Shown: in pieces, positions 1-12,981 of the stretch
Layout of the letters: every line of letters begins with the position of its first letter
Numbering within the stretch: position 1 is the stretch's first letter
Assembly (NCBI GenBank): GCA_028673005.1
Contig: CM054117.1
Coordinates: 50,795,370 to 50,859,369 of the forward strand
Direction: 5' to 3'
DNA length: 64,000 bases
DNA from: Tanypteryx hageni
Lineage: Eukaryota > Arthropoda > Insecta > Odonata > Petaluridae
Made by a program: the position numbers and the translations under genes
The notes under the pieces: model-generated
Told to the model about the DNA's origin: nothing
Databases searched by the model: none
Seen by the model: the letters and a program-made list of their open reading frames with translations, nothing else

Positions 1-1470
1 TACATTCACACTATTATGCTGCAAGCCTCTGAAAGCGTATGGCAAGGAATGCCATTGCATCAGGTCTATAATGAAAATCTTTATTTGTCTGTCTGACAAC
101 ATCTGGGAAAAGGGATTATTTGTAACTGCCGTCGAATTTGGGACTATTAAATTTTTCCAAATTTTCGTCTATATTAAATTATTTTTAGCCTTCATAGTCT
201 ACTGAGTCAAGTTTCTCAAAAGGTCTGTTACAGAAGTCTTATAACTATAATACTAAAAGGTGTATACACTACATATGATGTTTTTTATGGGCATATTGTT
301 ACCAACAGATACCTATACATATATGCTTAAAGCGACTCACAAGTTTGGAATATAAAAATGTCGTTAGTATGACGAATTGAACTCATTATTGCGTGAAATT
401 CATGGGTAAACATCTAACTGCTGATCAATAATCCCCATGTATTACTGCAGTTCGGAAGTTACAGTCAATCTCCGCGGCTCAAGTTTCTCTGGCATGTTGT
501 TAGTTTAAAATCTTGCCGCAAGATGATAGCACCAGCAAGGACTAATCCAGCATCTTCTTCCCTTCGCGGACACTTTTTAATATCCGTGCGGCTGAATCGA
601 ATCGTATTCAGAGTGGGAGGAATACGATCCCTTGGGAGCTTTCGTCCTCCGGCTTGCTTTTCCGAGCGGAAGATTTTAAATGGTTTCACAAAGATCTTAA
701 TCGTTGATGCGGCGAGGGATTCCTCTAGGGTTAGAATGGGGAGGAAATTTAGACGTTCCATCTCGGTATCATATTGCTTGAGGAGGAAACTATGCGTGAC
801 GAATCGAGTTTTCCGGAGATTACGGAGCGAACAGGTTTCCTCCAGAAAATCTGCCTAGAGACATTAAAATAACCTTTCAAAAATGGATGGAATACATCGT
901 ATCTCACGTGCGCCTTCGTAGAGGCTTTTCTGTGGTTTCTGACTCGCAATAAAATGAACTTTTTTTAAATCTCTTCGGGTAAATCGTTTCATTTGATATT
1001 CATCATTTTAATTTCGTGTTTTATTTCTCCGCCTTCATTTCCATCGAAATTTTCTTTGCTATACGCGTGAAGGAAACATTTTATAATTCATCCAGTGAAG
1101 AGGATGGCTTGTGCATTAGGATGGTAACCGTTTAACGGGAATTTATCCAAAACTTTTTTTGACAAGCGCAATAAATTTTGCTGTTATTGGTGTAATTTCG
1201 TAGCTTTTCCACGTTTATCAAATTGTTGTCCTTTCAATTTCAATATCGTAGTTGAAATTTACGTTTGTTGTGTATCCATTCCATAATAATGAGCAACATG
1301 TATTCTAAAACAAGTAAGGGAAGAATGGACGAATCAGAATCATGCCGAATGGATGTTATGCCAATGTACGGTATGCCGAACGGACTTAATTCCGACAAGC
1401 CGTTATGCGGAGAGGATGGGATAGGTGGTGAATGTTAACAAGTGATTTATAAACAATTCAGGGCAGGTTT
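1..1470. other. No gene recognised
   Basis: AT-rich DNA with a GC-richer patch at 460-900 that is open on both strands (98 and 111 codons) but shows no known domain or splice context. Nothing else could be supported. Confidence 0.4.
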
Positions 1471-1995
1471 TTACTTTCTCCATATACAAAGTATAGAGCA
1501 AGTATTGTTTTCATGAAAAACTTGAATTCGAGATATCAAGGGAAATACATGTTTTAAGGCCCCCTGAACACGTTTTGACTATTTTCTCGATGATGTCTGT
1601 GTGTCTGTATATGATAGATTTTTGTGGGCGTTCTAACTCAAAAACTATTAATCAGGTCAACGCAAAATTTTATATTTAACATTTATATAAAAGTTAGAAG
1701 ATCTGATTAGTTTTTGGTAAAAATCGGTCGACCGAAAGTGGGGGTTTACTCTTGTCACTTATCCGTTTGTGTCAAATATCTCTTGTAATTCTTCAATGAC
1801 GTAATCGTATTTAATAACCTGAGTTATAGATAATTTTATTCTCTACAACTTTTGTATTTAATAATTTTTTGTTAAGCCAATTGTTAAGGAGATATTTCAG
1901 TTCAATATTGACAGAGATTCCAGTGCCGCCAACTCGTAAATTACTAACTACATATGGAGAAAATCATATGTTGGCCACATTAGATTTTTTATTTT
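1471..1995 (-). mobile_element. Family A MITE, copy 1 (internally deleted)
   Basis: ACTTTCTCCATATACA at 1472 and, inverted, CATATGGAGAAAATCATATG near 1950 are the terminal motifs. Inside is the family core (AACTCAAAAACTATTAATCA, GTCGACCGAAAGTGGG). Confidence 0.7.
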
Positions 1996-3631
1996 AGCAA
2001 CGTATACAAAACGAAAGTTTTTCGTATTAACTGACCCGTCTAGATAGTTAATAAGGGGTTTTAAAATACTGCTAAAAGGCAAACGGACCCCAAAATCAAT
2101 ATGGTTTATGCGTACTACCACCCAAAACTTCTGAAAATTTGGTTGCTCTAACTTGAACGGTGTATAAGTAGTTCACTAGCTTAATGTGCATATTATAGTT
2201 CATTGTGGCCTTCACTACACCCTTAGGCTATCCTTGGAGTCTCCAACTTTCAACTTTCACCATAAACAATCCCTCAAAATTTTGTTGCTCTAACTTCACA
2301 ATCTAGAAGTACTTTAACGGACAAGAAAGTGTGACGTACTGATGGACAGACCTATTACATAGGGGATTTAAAAAAAAAAACTCTAATTTGACATGGCTAT
2401 CATTTTTTACTTGTTGAAGGAGTATTAGGAAAGTATAATATATTTCATATGTTTATGTTCTTGAGAGAACATGGAACAAAACAAACGAAATGTGTGGCGA
2501 ATATATTGCCCAAAGCGATTGAAATTTGCGTCTTTGTGGGAACAGAAAAAATCGTTTTAAAAGTTAAACGAATGTTTGTGGGCGGCTTAATTGTTTTTAA
2601 GTTCAAAAAGCTATTTGCTCAAAGAGGTAATGTTATGTTTTTATTGAGTTATGTTTTTGTTGGAACTTCTTTAATTAAAAATTAACGGTGGTATACATAA
2701 GTCAAGGTGATTACGAAGTCTCTTTGCAACATCAACTTCAGTAGCTTGATATACACGAGACTACTTGTTGAGCCATGGTGAAACTATTGCTTACTCATCT
2801 AAACCTCGTTCTTTGAAGTCACTTAACGAATATAACCATCATTCATATTTTTCTTGTCATGTGTGCATCTAAAGTCGAAGGTAGAGGGATAATCCCCTAC
2901 ATTCCTCGACTTGAGCTAACGGTGGCGACAATTCCTTAAAGTAATACACCCCATCAATTATTTCCATTACCAACTGTAACACACACCGTTTTACAAGACC
3001 CTGACCCGAACCTCCAAGTCATCATGGCGGTATAAAGCGACATCTGCCTCGGCCATAATTAATCCCTTTCGTGCAGCTCTTACAGGCCTCGCTCAAGTTG
3101 GGCAGGCTATAACGGCTATAAAACGTGTAATAAACAACTCCTTTGCGGAAGATGGACAATATGGACGAGACTCCCTCGTAGCTTCGGAATTGCACCGCGT
3201 GGGGCGCTGATTGTCCTCCTCCTTCGTATGTGCGTGGGAGGAGCTGGAGGAGGTGAAATGGACGCGAAATGAATAAAAAAATCCTCCCCCTTTACGAGGC
3301 CCTGTGAAACAGCTGACGGTTTCTAACCGCAGCCGGATAAGAGGCTTGTCTTCTCGGAGGCTTTCCCACGCCTAACACCCACCCCTCTTTCACCGCCCTT
3401 GACCCCTAACCGGCGACAATTGAGTCCTTGCTCACAGTCGACTGTCGCTGGTGAATTCCTCATCTCCCTCCTTTCTCTCCTCCTGCACCAAGTATCTCTC
3501 CTCCTCCGTTTTTACCCCTAAGTTATTAAAATGTAGAGAGACGAAGGATAAATAGAGAGAAATAATTATACTAATTACTTTAAGGGTTAGTATAATGAGG
3601 AGTCGATTAAAGAAAGAGGACGACTCTAAGC
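1996..3631. other. No gene recognised
   Basis: Contains a short duplicated motif (AATTTGGTTGCTCTAACTT / AATTTTGTTGCTCTAACTT at about 2,138 and 2,277), suggesting another repeat. The CpG-richer patch at 3,000-3,450 has no recognisable coding content. Confidence 0.4.
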
Positions 3632-4124
3632 CAGGGGCCTCAAACTCAAATCTTGTGTGGGCCGCGGGCCGCATTAGGCACCGAACCAAATCCGCGGGCC
3701 GCATTCCATGTTAAGAACATTCTTCTGTACCCCAACTGAGTAGTGTTTGAGTGTCAACGTCCCCCTGAACGACGTGTAAAAAATCTGCTAAAATTGCCAG
3801 CGTCGCTCATACCGACCTCTAGTTTTTCACCACAAACTCCGATATATAGCTGATAGATAGCACATATTATATGTTCAGAGGTCTGTTGAGAGTTCAAGCT
3901 TCATTTATGCCGACTAACTCACTATTCTGATATCTCAAACGTAAATAACACCTTTTTCCATTTGTCGTGTCACTTAAAGGGTTCAATGGGAATGAAAAAT
4001 AAACTGCGAATGTTTTGGTAGTTTTAATTTAATAGATTTTAAAATAATTTATAAGAAATGCATTTGAGTTCAAGCTGCATTATAGTGTGTACTATATTAC
4101 TTCGCGGGCCGCATGAGATCTCTG
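3632..4124 (+). mobile_element. Non-autonomous hAT element with 8-bp target duplication
   Basis: It starts CAGGGGCCTCAAACTC and ends GAGATCTCTG, imperfectly inverted, with GCGGGCCGCA motifs beneath both ends. The flanks CTCTAAGC (3624-3631) and GTCTAAGC (4125-4132) match at 7 of 8 bases, the duplication length of hAT transposons. There is no coding content. Confidence 0.75.
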
Positions 4125-4132
4125 GTCTAAGC

Positions 4133-4949
4133 GATCTTTTGCGTGGGCTCTGTATCAAAAAACGAGGGAAAGGCAAAGTTACAGAATCCGTTGTCGGGCA
4201 GAGGAATGTATTAATGTGGATCTCGCGTTTGTCGCAAAATGGGGTCTTCCAAATGGCGTGGAAGAATCGCGGAATTGCCTCGCGGTTCAATAAGTTTGTC
4301 TGCTTCCGTGAGAAGGACATGAAATGGAGATGGGAAGTAAGCGTACGGATCCATTCGGAACGCGATGCGATAAATCGTTTTGGGTTCACACGCGATATTG
4401 AGTTTTGCTCGTGTTTTTCTTGTAAGACATTATTTTGTCGTTATTGTTGCCATTATCAGTGTAAAATAAATGCCGAAAGGCGATAAAAACTTTAAGGCTT
4501 TACATTAATTTTAAGGATTTTTATATTATTTTTTCGTCTTCACCAATTCAATCGCCAATAAAAAAGGAATATTGCGTTTGCTACTGAAACGATATACCGA
4601 TAGCGTCGCGACCGTTAAAAGCAACACGAGACATTTTTATTGAAATTTCAGTCCTTTAAAACACGCTTTACATAAATTTTCACTATTGTTGCCTCTTCCG
4701 TTTAAAAATATCCGCGGAGTAAATAATTCGAAAATTAGACAGCAAAGATACGCCGATCTAGTTTGGTGCAACGTGAAATCAATTTCTATTTTGAATAAAA
4801 TGCTAAATGATTGTTTATTCTTATTTTCTGTAAAAAATATAGTGTGTATTTACATTGTCATAAACAACTTCGCATTTTATGCATTTATTTACGATCGCTT
4901 ATCCGAAAAATGGGCACTCGGAACACTTTCATCCTCAATTAGTTTAGGT
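4133..4949. other. No gene recognised
   Basis: A 142-codon plus-strand frame (4058-4486) starts inside the hAT element and shows no family features. Probably noncoding. Confidence 0.4.
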
Positions 4950-5045
4950 CGAGGGTCTCAAACTCGCACCAGAGTGTGGGCTGCATGAAGACGCCGCATC
5001 AAATCCAAGGGCCGCATTCCGGGTTATCGGCTTTCCCAGTCTTCG
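4950..5045 (+). mobile_element. hAT terminal fragment
   Basis: GAGGGTCTCAAACTCGCACC and AAGGGCCGCATTCCGGG repeat the left-end pattern of the element at 3.63 kb. The rest is missing or unrecognisable. Confidence 0.5.
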
Positions 5046-5317
5046 CTCCGCTTTATATTATCCTCACATCGCCCCCATTTCATCTATTGGGGTGCCCCCA
5101 TAGCCCACACGGTGCTCTCTTAAACACATTCCGTAAGAAAATGCTCGATTTTGCGCCGCCTGTTAGTAATCTAGGACAATGACAATGAACGAGCAGACGG
5201 CGGTTAGTCTGTACCCAACTGTTTAGGGTATTTTAAATGGGTATAAGCGATGAAGTTGAGATATTTTGAAAGTGTCTGTCTGTCTGTTTGCCATTCTAGG
5301 GCCCAAACGCGTACATA

Positions 5318-5885
5318 AAATCGAATTATATCTCGTATTTATGCAAAATATCAGCTTTTGCGGACCTTTTTTCATAAAAATGACATTTCCCAAAAATAAA
5401 GGGTAGTTTATTCTTGACGATTTTTAGAAATATTTTATTTACTCAAAAATGGCTCTAGAGAATTTGATTAAAATCAAACCAGTTGTAGAGCCTAATGTCA
5501 AAAATAATTCTATGTAAGCCATATATCTCTAAAAATCACTATATGGCGTCCAGTGGCATTACAATGTGCTAAGCTACCTTACTAAAACCCTATGACGTCA
5601 CGCCTCCGCCGCGAACCATTCAAGATCTTACTACAGTCAATACGGTTAAACTAAATCGAATGATATCTCATATTTGTGAATAATACTATTCATAATAGAT
5701 ACTCTGAAGAGATGAATGATATTGCGCGACAATTAAGGGTACTTTATTCTTGGATATTTTAAACAAAATTCGATTAACTCAAATATAGCGGTAAGGATTT
5801 TGATTATAATCTATCCAATCGTACAGCCTGATGCCACAAATAATACTAACTAAGCCATATTTTTGAGAATGCTCAAATGCCTGGC
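5318..5885 (+). repeat. Tandem duplication, period about 335 bp
   Basis: AAATCGAATTATATCTCGTATTT (5318) recurs as AAATCGAATGATATCTCATATTT (5653). Further pairs are GGGTAGTTTATTCTTG / GGGTACTTTATTCTTG and GTAGAGCCTAATGTCAAAAATAA / GTACAGCCTGATGCCACAAATAA. Confidence 0.8.
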
Positions 5886-6351
5886 CACTCCTGGTCTAAA
5901 AATTACTATAAAAATTTCCATAAATATACAGTATTAATTATTATTTTATTTTATTATAATAGTATTACAATTAATATTAATTAATGTATGAAGGATATTC
6001 TCTTTGGGGAATCAGGCATGAGAGAATAAAAAGCGAAAAGAAATCCGCAACAATTCAATTCATCATGACGAACAAAAATTTTCACCAGAAAATAACGTCG
6101 AATTTCCGCTTTCAAATATGTAGCAAGAGCCAAAACGGATTCAAAAATCGTGATAGGAAAACGAAATATCATTGATGATTCGTGTGTCCTATGTTTCAAG
6201 GGTCAAATTCGTACGATTGTTGTAGATAATTTTGAAATGCTTATAAATCATGTTGCACCCTTTCCTTTTCCGTTAAATTCTGTTGTCTTATCTCCCCGAC
6301 CTATTACCCTGTTTATTAGGAAATTACGAAAAAAATTAATTATTTTCTAAA

Positions 6352-7390
6352 CCATTGTTTCCCAAACTTTTCATGCCGCGGGTCCCTTGTCGCATCGAAA
6401 GCTTTTCACGGATCCTTGGACAAAGAAGCAAACGTGATTCAAAAATAAAACAAGAGCATTGCTACATGCCAACGGTCGTTTCGACCGTTGGTGTCAGTGT
6501 ATCTGTAAAATCCAGTCCGAGTACATAGTTGAGAATGGTTGACATTTGAAAACCGCAGCCTTGCATAAATTCGGATCAATTGTATCTATGCAGTAGTTAA
6601 AATTCTGTTGCGATGTCAGTAAGACTCTCATAAGCCGTCACAGAGATACTTTCTGGTATACTTACCAACAAATACGCTTTTAGGCCCCAACTGATTCCCT
6701 CGACAGGTGAGTGAAAAGTCTCCAAAAAATACAACTTAAATCACGCAGTTGTTGGACAATGTCACTTAGGATATTGCAATCTAATTTGCGCTTTGTCTCC
6801 TCCAGAAGCTGCTGGAGAGTGGAAAAAACTCTCCAAGTTCTTCTCCTTTACACACGGCCCAGAAATCGAGTTTTTGTAGTATCGAATCTTTTTTGTATTT
6901 TGCAGTAAAAATTGTAAAACTTTGCGTAGAGATTCAATTTGAGATATTTCTAAAAATATCTGCCAAGTATGCTAGCTTCTGCAGCCATGAAATGTTTGTT
7001 AGAAGACCGGATACATGAAAAGAAGGTTCAACAAAAAACAGCGATTTCGATACGAGGTTCAAACATTCTTACGTCACAGCCACCTCACTCCCGTGTACTG
7101 CAATAGAGTCGTGTTCATAGACACAATTTCCACACAAAGGATATTAAATAATCTGGAATTAAGGCTCCTAGCTTTTATGAAATTCGAAACGTTAACTGCT
7201 TCATCCGAAACCAATTTCAGTGATTGTGGAATTCGTTTCACAGCAAATCCCTGCCGGGTGATAAGGATATAAAATATTCTTGTTGGTTTTCCTTCCGCAT
7301 CTAAACATTTTTACCCAGCGATAAACACATGGAGTTTCTCAATTTCTGCTGATACTTAACCATCACCTCCTCAATATTCTGCATCGTGGA
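6352..7390 (-). pseudogene. hAT (Charlie-like) transposase remnant
   Basis: On the minus strand, SDEAVNVSNFIKARSLNSRL, then LFNILCVEIVSMNTTLLQYT and GVRWL (near 7.0-7.26 kb), match the conserved core of hAT transposases of the SCAND3/ZBED5-like group. Broken C-terminal pieces continue to about 6.65 kb. The element edge ATTGTTTCCCAAACTTTTCA with GCCGCGGGTCCC at 6,352-6,395 is a typical hAT end. Confidence 0.65.
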
Positions 7391-7513
7391 GGTGTTTAAA
7401 ACATCTATTTTGTTCATTTAAGAAATTTTTATTTTAATTAAAATACAACAGATAAACAGCACATTGTTCCTGGGAGACAATTATAAAACCGCGCAAGAAA
7501 CGAAAAAAGAAGA

Positions 7514-8432
7514 TTAAAAATCGCAACAATATGGCTGGCCCCGGGATTTCAAAGATGTTCCAAATTTCCAAATAGGTTAAATGATAATGAATATTTTAAG
7601 AAACTGCGAGAAACTTTTAATGACTTTACAAAGTAGCCTTCTGATTTTGGATATAGCCAGGAATCTCCAACAATTAAGAAAATAAAAAGGAGCGTTCCTA
7701 CAAGTAACTAAGCGTCAATTTTTAATAATAATAATAATTATTATTATTATTATAGTCGCCGGTAGGTGTTGGCAGCTAAAATGTTAGTTTTTAATATATC
7801 TCTTAAACAATGCATTATATGGGAAAATGTTTCATACAAAGGTTATACAAAATTAAATTTTCTACAACTTTTATTCCAATACATTTTTACATATATCAAA
7901 TATTAAAGCAAATATTAAAAAAAAAACGGATAAGGGACAAGAGTAAACACACTTCCGATTGACAGATTTTCACCCAAAACTAATCAGTTCATGTGACTTT
8001 CATAAAAATGTTACATTTAAAATTTCGCTTTTAACTGATTAATAGTTTTTGAGTTAAAGCACCCACAAAAAAGCTGTCACACAAACATCATCGAGAAAAT
8101 GGTTAACATATGTTCAGAGGACCTCAAAATGTGTATTTCCGTTGAAATCTCGAAATCTATTTTTTTCATGAAAACAATACTATACCCTATGCTACGTATG
8201 AAAAAAGTAAAAATTACAAATATAAGATTTTGTGTTACTCTAACCATTAGTTTATGAGTTTGAGCGCTCAGAAAAAGAAAACTGAAATTAGACACATATT
8301 TGCACACCGACATCATTGAGAAAATAATCAAAACGTGTACAGGGGACTGTGTATTTCCGTTAAAATATCGAATTCGATTTTTTTCACGAAAACAATACTT
8401 TCTCTGTGCTACATATATGGAGAAAGTAAAAG
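7514..8432 (+). mobile_element. Family A MITE, copy 2, with right end duplicated in tandem
   Basis: The family body (TTCCAAATAGGTT, TATAGCCAGGAATCTCC, ACTAAGCGTCAATTT) runs to a first right end near 8,205. A second, diverged right half then runs from 8,220 to 8,432 and ends TATGGAGAAAGTAAAA. A short (AAT)/(ATT) palindrome lies at 7,725-7,755. Confidence 0.75.
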
Positions 8433-9307
8433 ATGAAATTAAGATTAACTATTATTTATATGTATTCTCATCAATACAAGTTTCATGGTTCGCTCAAGAG
8501 ATTTTTACCTTGGAAAAACTTCTCCCGGACTCTCCCGAAATTTCCTACTCATCGAGCGGAAATCTCCCGGAATCATCTCCTCACGAGTTGGCAACCCTGA
8601 AAGTTTTTGCATTATATTGCGCCGTTTATTTGAACTGTTGTCAAGTGGGACTTATTAAAAACAAGTGTCCCTAACAAAAACCCGGGGAGTATTTTTTTTA
8701 AATACCCATCTTATAAAAATAGTTTGAGCGATATGAAATGAGGAAGTGATTTAAATAATTTTTTGTGCTATATAGTAATATGAAAATGCAAGAGGCATTT
8801 GAGGTGTATAGGGCGAAAATTGCGGAAAAAGTAGAGAAAAATGTAAAAATTTGAAATCTAAAAAAGGTTCATCAGAAATTTCAAAACTTAAAACATTTGC
8901 CTGGATCAAAATAATTAATCTTTTATTAAGTTGGGTGCAACATTATTAACAAAGTGTCAAAAAATTCTGAAAGTCACTCAGCAATTTTTTTTAAATGTGT
9001 TTAGTTTCGAAAATTACCGTTTATTAACGGAAGTCACGTATCAAATCCGCAATATGGACTCTCATAAAGTTCATTATCTTTGGCGGAGCCCAACTCACTC
9101 CTGGTGTACATATCTTTTGCTAGAAATGCAAAATGTTACGTCTGCGACTCAATACCCACCTGATGGGTCTTCGCTGGTGTAGAAATCGCGAGCTAAAATT
9201 CTTCAACTGGAAATTCTCCCGGCCCAAAAATATTGTTTATAAAGAAGTTTTGGAGAATACAATCATAATTTTAAGGTTTTTTTAAATAATCTTTGCTAAA
9301 TTTCATA
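8433..9307. other. No gene recognised
   Basis: AT-rich spacer between a family A MITE and the Tigger remnant. Short frames only. Confidence 0.4.
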
Positions 9308-10870
9308 CAGTAAAACCTCGATTAACCGGCCTACGTGGGGCGGAGGGCCGGCCTGATAATATAATCCGAGAATCCGGTTAATCCGGGGGAAAATCGATAT
9401 TGACCGCCTTAGTGGAAATGACGCCAAAAAAGTTCATAATTTTACGATGAAACGATTATTTAATAATTACGACGGCTTTATCGGCTTATTTACTGGTGTC
9501 ACTTCAACATAACGCATGCATTTCATTCCTTTTCACATAAAATACGTAATTTTTTACGTAAAAACTGCCGATTATTTGCCGCAATCAACATTTTTACTTT
9601 CTAACTCTCGGAAACATTCAACACAGCAGTAGGAAAAATTATCAAGTCAGCTGTCAAAATACTCATTTTTGAGACAAAAGTCATCGTAAATACGAAACAA
9701 ATTCAGAAATGTAACACATTTGCATTTTCCATGGCGCATGGTAGGAAATCTCTCTCGAAGTCGCGGATTACTTTTCTACAGCTAAGATATATCCCGATAT
9801 ATCGATAATAAAAACTCGCTCTTCGAAATTAAGTAAAAGCAATGCAGAAAAAATGAACTTACCAATCAATCGGAATCGCTGCCCGTGAGTGAATGCGGCT
9901 CGGGAGTGGTATGGCAACTACTTGTCGAGCGTCGAAACCCACGAAATAGAATCTCTGATGAGGTTACGCCTTTTGAAGTTGACGGCTGAGGGTCCTCAAG
10001 ATCTTGAGATATGCACTGGGATGTGAAGCTTAAAGAAAATGTCAATTTTCATTTGCTTTGCTCTGTTGCATTGTTTCCGAATGATTAAGTCTCTTAATTC
10101 TCTAAAATGTTCGTAGTAAACTTGAAAAACAGGATCGGAACTTGCGTTGAAGAAATTAATCACCGAGTTTACATGGTCCCTAACTACAGAGGGTTTTTTT
10201 TGATTGTTCTTCGTGCTCATCTTCGTCATCATCATTTGGATCTCCTAAATCAGGGCATGAAACACCTGTCGCAACTTCCTCTTCCGTGAGGATGTGATAC
10301 CCAGGGTCTCCTTCGTCGGCGTCTATCCACTCCACCACATCGTATATTGCAGCATTTTTTCCCTGCTAATAAAATAACCCTTTGATAGTCCTCCGGTTCA
10401 ATCCCTCGGAAATCAATGTCTACGTCATTGCCGAGTAAAAGTTTCTTCCACCCGTTCGCGAGGGTTAGACTTTTCACCGCATCCCAAGCGCTTGCCTAAT
10501 TAAATATTGCTGACTTAACGCTGTAATTTTTTGTTCCGCAATGTCCTACGTCCTCGGGTAACCCCCTTCAACGCCATCGTCGTTCTCCAGCACCACCACC
10601 ACTTCGTCCAAATATTTTCTCCTATAGAGTCTATTGGTAGCCATTATAATGCCCTGATCCAATGGCTGTATTAAAGTTGTTGTGTCTCGGAGGAAGAGTA
10701 AGGCACTTGATTTTCCCTTCACTACTGGAGAGATTTTCGACGCTGGGGTTAGAGGGAGCATTGTCCAAAATCAATAGAGCTTTGGCATCGTCAGGAGCAA
10801 TCTTCAATTCTTCTATCTTTCTAACTTCAGGTTCGAACTGTTGAAAAAACCAGTCTGAATAATATCGTGC
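9308..10870 (-). mobile_element. Tigger/pogo-type DNA transposon remnant
   Basis: One end is CAGTAAAACCTCGATTAACCGG at 9308, the usual Tigger terminal sequence. The other end is missing. The enclosed minus-strand transposase fragments run toward that end. Confidence 0.85.
10000..10870 (-). pseudogene. Tigger transposase pseudogene (DDE, C-terminal part)
   Basis: On the minus strand the relic reads WFFQQFEPEVRKIEELK, then LLILDNAPSNPSVEN (a catalytic Asp segment), then TTTLIQPLDQGIIMATNRLY and RRKYLDEVV. A frame change leads to the C-terminal region, KSLTLANGWKKLLL and DIDFRGIEPEDYQRVI. The N-terminal DNA-binding half is absent. Confidence 0.85.
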
Positions 10871-11180
10871 GGTTTCTTACACTAGAACTTAGCTCGACTG
10901 AAATAACGATATTTTAAAAGTGATTCCATTGATTGTTTATTATGATTACGTGATAATATATTAGATGTCACCAAATTTGTTGGTAAGTGTGAATTAAATC
11001 TATCTATTATATATTTTGAAGAGTTTGTTTATTTGTGCAAAAAGAAAGTCATACTTCCTGAGTAGCTGCAGATACCAAATTTTTAATAATAATAAGTTTA
11101 TTTGCCCAGAAAGACATTACAAATAATATATAGGCCACGTCAAAACACAAATCCTAAAAAGAAGAGAAGAATACGAAGCA

Positions 11181-12230
11181 CAGTGCCGTTTTACCGCCTA
11201 GGCCTGCGAGGCCATGGCCTAATTAGGGCCCGCTTCGACAAGGGGCCTGGCGGCAGCGAAAATTAAAATTAATTCAAGAGCTTAATTTCTAAACTGGCGT
11301 AAAAAATAATTTAACAAAAGATTTTGTGGACATTTTTAGAAATAATTTCGATGAATGCGAGAGAGAGGCCTTATCATTATCTGATAATAAAAAATATAAA
11401 GATACTACAAAGAGGTTAAGTAAGAGAAAACCATTTTGCGATGTAGTTACGGCAGCAGAAGCATATTTAAAAGAGATTATTTTCGAGTTAAAATTTTTCT
11501 TGTTATTTGTGATACTATAATAAGCCAATTACAAGAACGATCTGAATCATATAGAAAAATATATAAAACATTTCGATGTTTTTTTGGAATTTAATTCTCT
11601 AGATTCAGATTGTAACATTGATGTAAGTGAATTAAAATCAACTTATAAAAACGATATATAGGTAGAAGAATTAGAAGATGAGATGAATCAATTTTTCATT
11701 TAATTCGATCCATGAAGAAAATAACTGCAATTGAAATGTCGAAATTGATTCAATCTAACAATATCTCCGACACATTCCCAAATATAGCAATTTTGTTGAA
11801 AATATTTTTAACTCTTCCAATCAGTAATTCGAGTGGAGAAAGAAGCTTTTCTGCTCTAAAAAGGGCGAAAATTATTTGCGTAACAGTTTGTCGCAGCCAA
11901 AATTAAGAGCTTTATCGCGTCTATACATCGAAAGTGATGCAGTGCAGGAATCAGACTGCAGTGATCTATTAGCCGAGTTTGCATCACAAAAATCCAGAAA
12001 AGCCCCTTTATAATTTTGTTTTTATGTTATTTGTCATTTAATTCACACAGAAATAATACTTATGTTTTTTACATGCATTATAATAAATTATAAGAATTTT
12101 TGTGCTTTGTTCTACAGGAGATTTGTCGATTTTTTAAAACGTTTAATAAAATTATAAATAAAGTTTTAACATAATTTCCTTATAAAATGTTATCTGCAAG
12201 GGGCCCCGTGAAGTTGATAAAACGGCGCTG
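11181..12230 (+). mobile_element. hAT element with inverted ends, degenerate
   Basis: The left end CAGTGCCGTTTTACC (11181) and right end GATAAAACGGCGCTG (to 12230) form an imperfect inverted repeat. The flanks ACGAAGCA and CGAATGCA look like a decayed 8-bp duplication. Inside are pieces of a hAT transposase on the plus strand. Confidence 0.7.
11320..12012 (+). pseudogene. hAT transposase pseudogene (C-terminal part)
   Basis: ILLKIFLTLPISNSSGERSF, followed by SALKRAK and, after a frame change, LRALSRLYIESDAV, is the hAT C-terminal dimerisation region of the zinc-finger-MYM-type-1-like group. Upstream, DIFRNNFDECEREALSLSD may be further transposase. Most of the catalytic region is deleted. Confidence 0.7.
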
Positions 12231-12239
12231 CGAATGCAT

Positions 12240-12981
12240 CTCAAACAACAGGTATTAAATCACTAATATTATATTCTTAATTTGCAGTTCTACTTCATCC
12301 CCCATGTCTGACATTGGTCTGTTTCTTTTCACTAAGCTGTAAACTACGTCAAAAATTTTACTTGTCATTTCAATATCTTTTTCATTAATTTTATCAAAAA
12401 CTTGAATAAGAGTTTCCTTTTTTGATTCCTTTAGTATATTTACAGCGTTAGTATGAGAGTTTGATTCAAATTGTTCTTTCATTTTTTCCTAATGAAGCTT
12501 GCTGAACTTTTTTCTTGAACTCACATGTGGTAATGTTGCACTTTTGCCATTCAAAAGAATTATGAAAAGATTTTCCTTTAAAGATTCCTAATTGTGACGT
12601 ATTCACACAATGATAACAGCAGAGTTTTTTGTTTTTATTTACCAAGCCATCCTATTTTTTTTAGAAAATATTGTTCTTGATCGGAATTCCAGCAATCAGG
12701 CAATAAATTTAAATTTTCAGAATCATAAAAATTTTCTCCCATTGCAACTGAAGACACATTTTCAGATGTTTCGTCATTTGCAGCACTAGAACTATTGACT
12801 ACTGACTTGACAACTGCAGACACATTTTCAGATGGTTGGACATTTGCAGCACTAGAACTATTGACTACTGACTTGACAACTGAAGACACATTTTCATATG
12901 GTTGGACATTTGCAGCACTAGAACTACTGACTACTGTCATTTTTTGGGAAACCAATCACTAATACTTTTTTGACGCTTCAT
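12240..12981 (-). pseudogene. hAT transposase N-terminal fragment
   Basis: The start MKRQKSISDWFPKK (12981, then a stop) is typical of these transposases. A repeated Ser/Asn/Val segment follows, then a broken TTF-type zinc finger (KLCCYHC, FEWQKCNITTCEFKKKVQQA), then ESNSHTNAVNILKESKKETL. It is cut off at about 12.24 kb where the opposite-strand hAT element begins. Confidence 0.7.
12745..12935 (-). repeat. 66-bp minisatellite inside the hAT relic
   Basis: CATTTGCAGCACTAGAAC recurs at 12775, 12841 and 12907, a period of exactly 66 bp. In frame it encodes repeated SSSAANVQPSENV units, so the expansion kept the reading frame. Confidence 0.9.

Noticed and set aside
523..858. 111-codon plus-strand frame
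   Set aside because: An overlapping frame on the other strand is similarly open, and there are no domains or splice context; GC-richer composition explains it.
4058..4486. 142-codon plus-strand frame
   Set aside because: Starts inside a non-autonomous hAT element and shows no protein family features.
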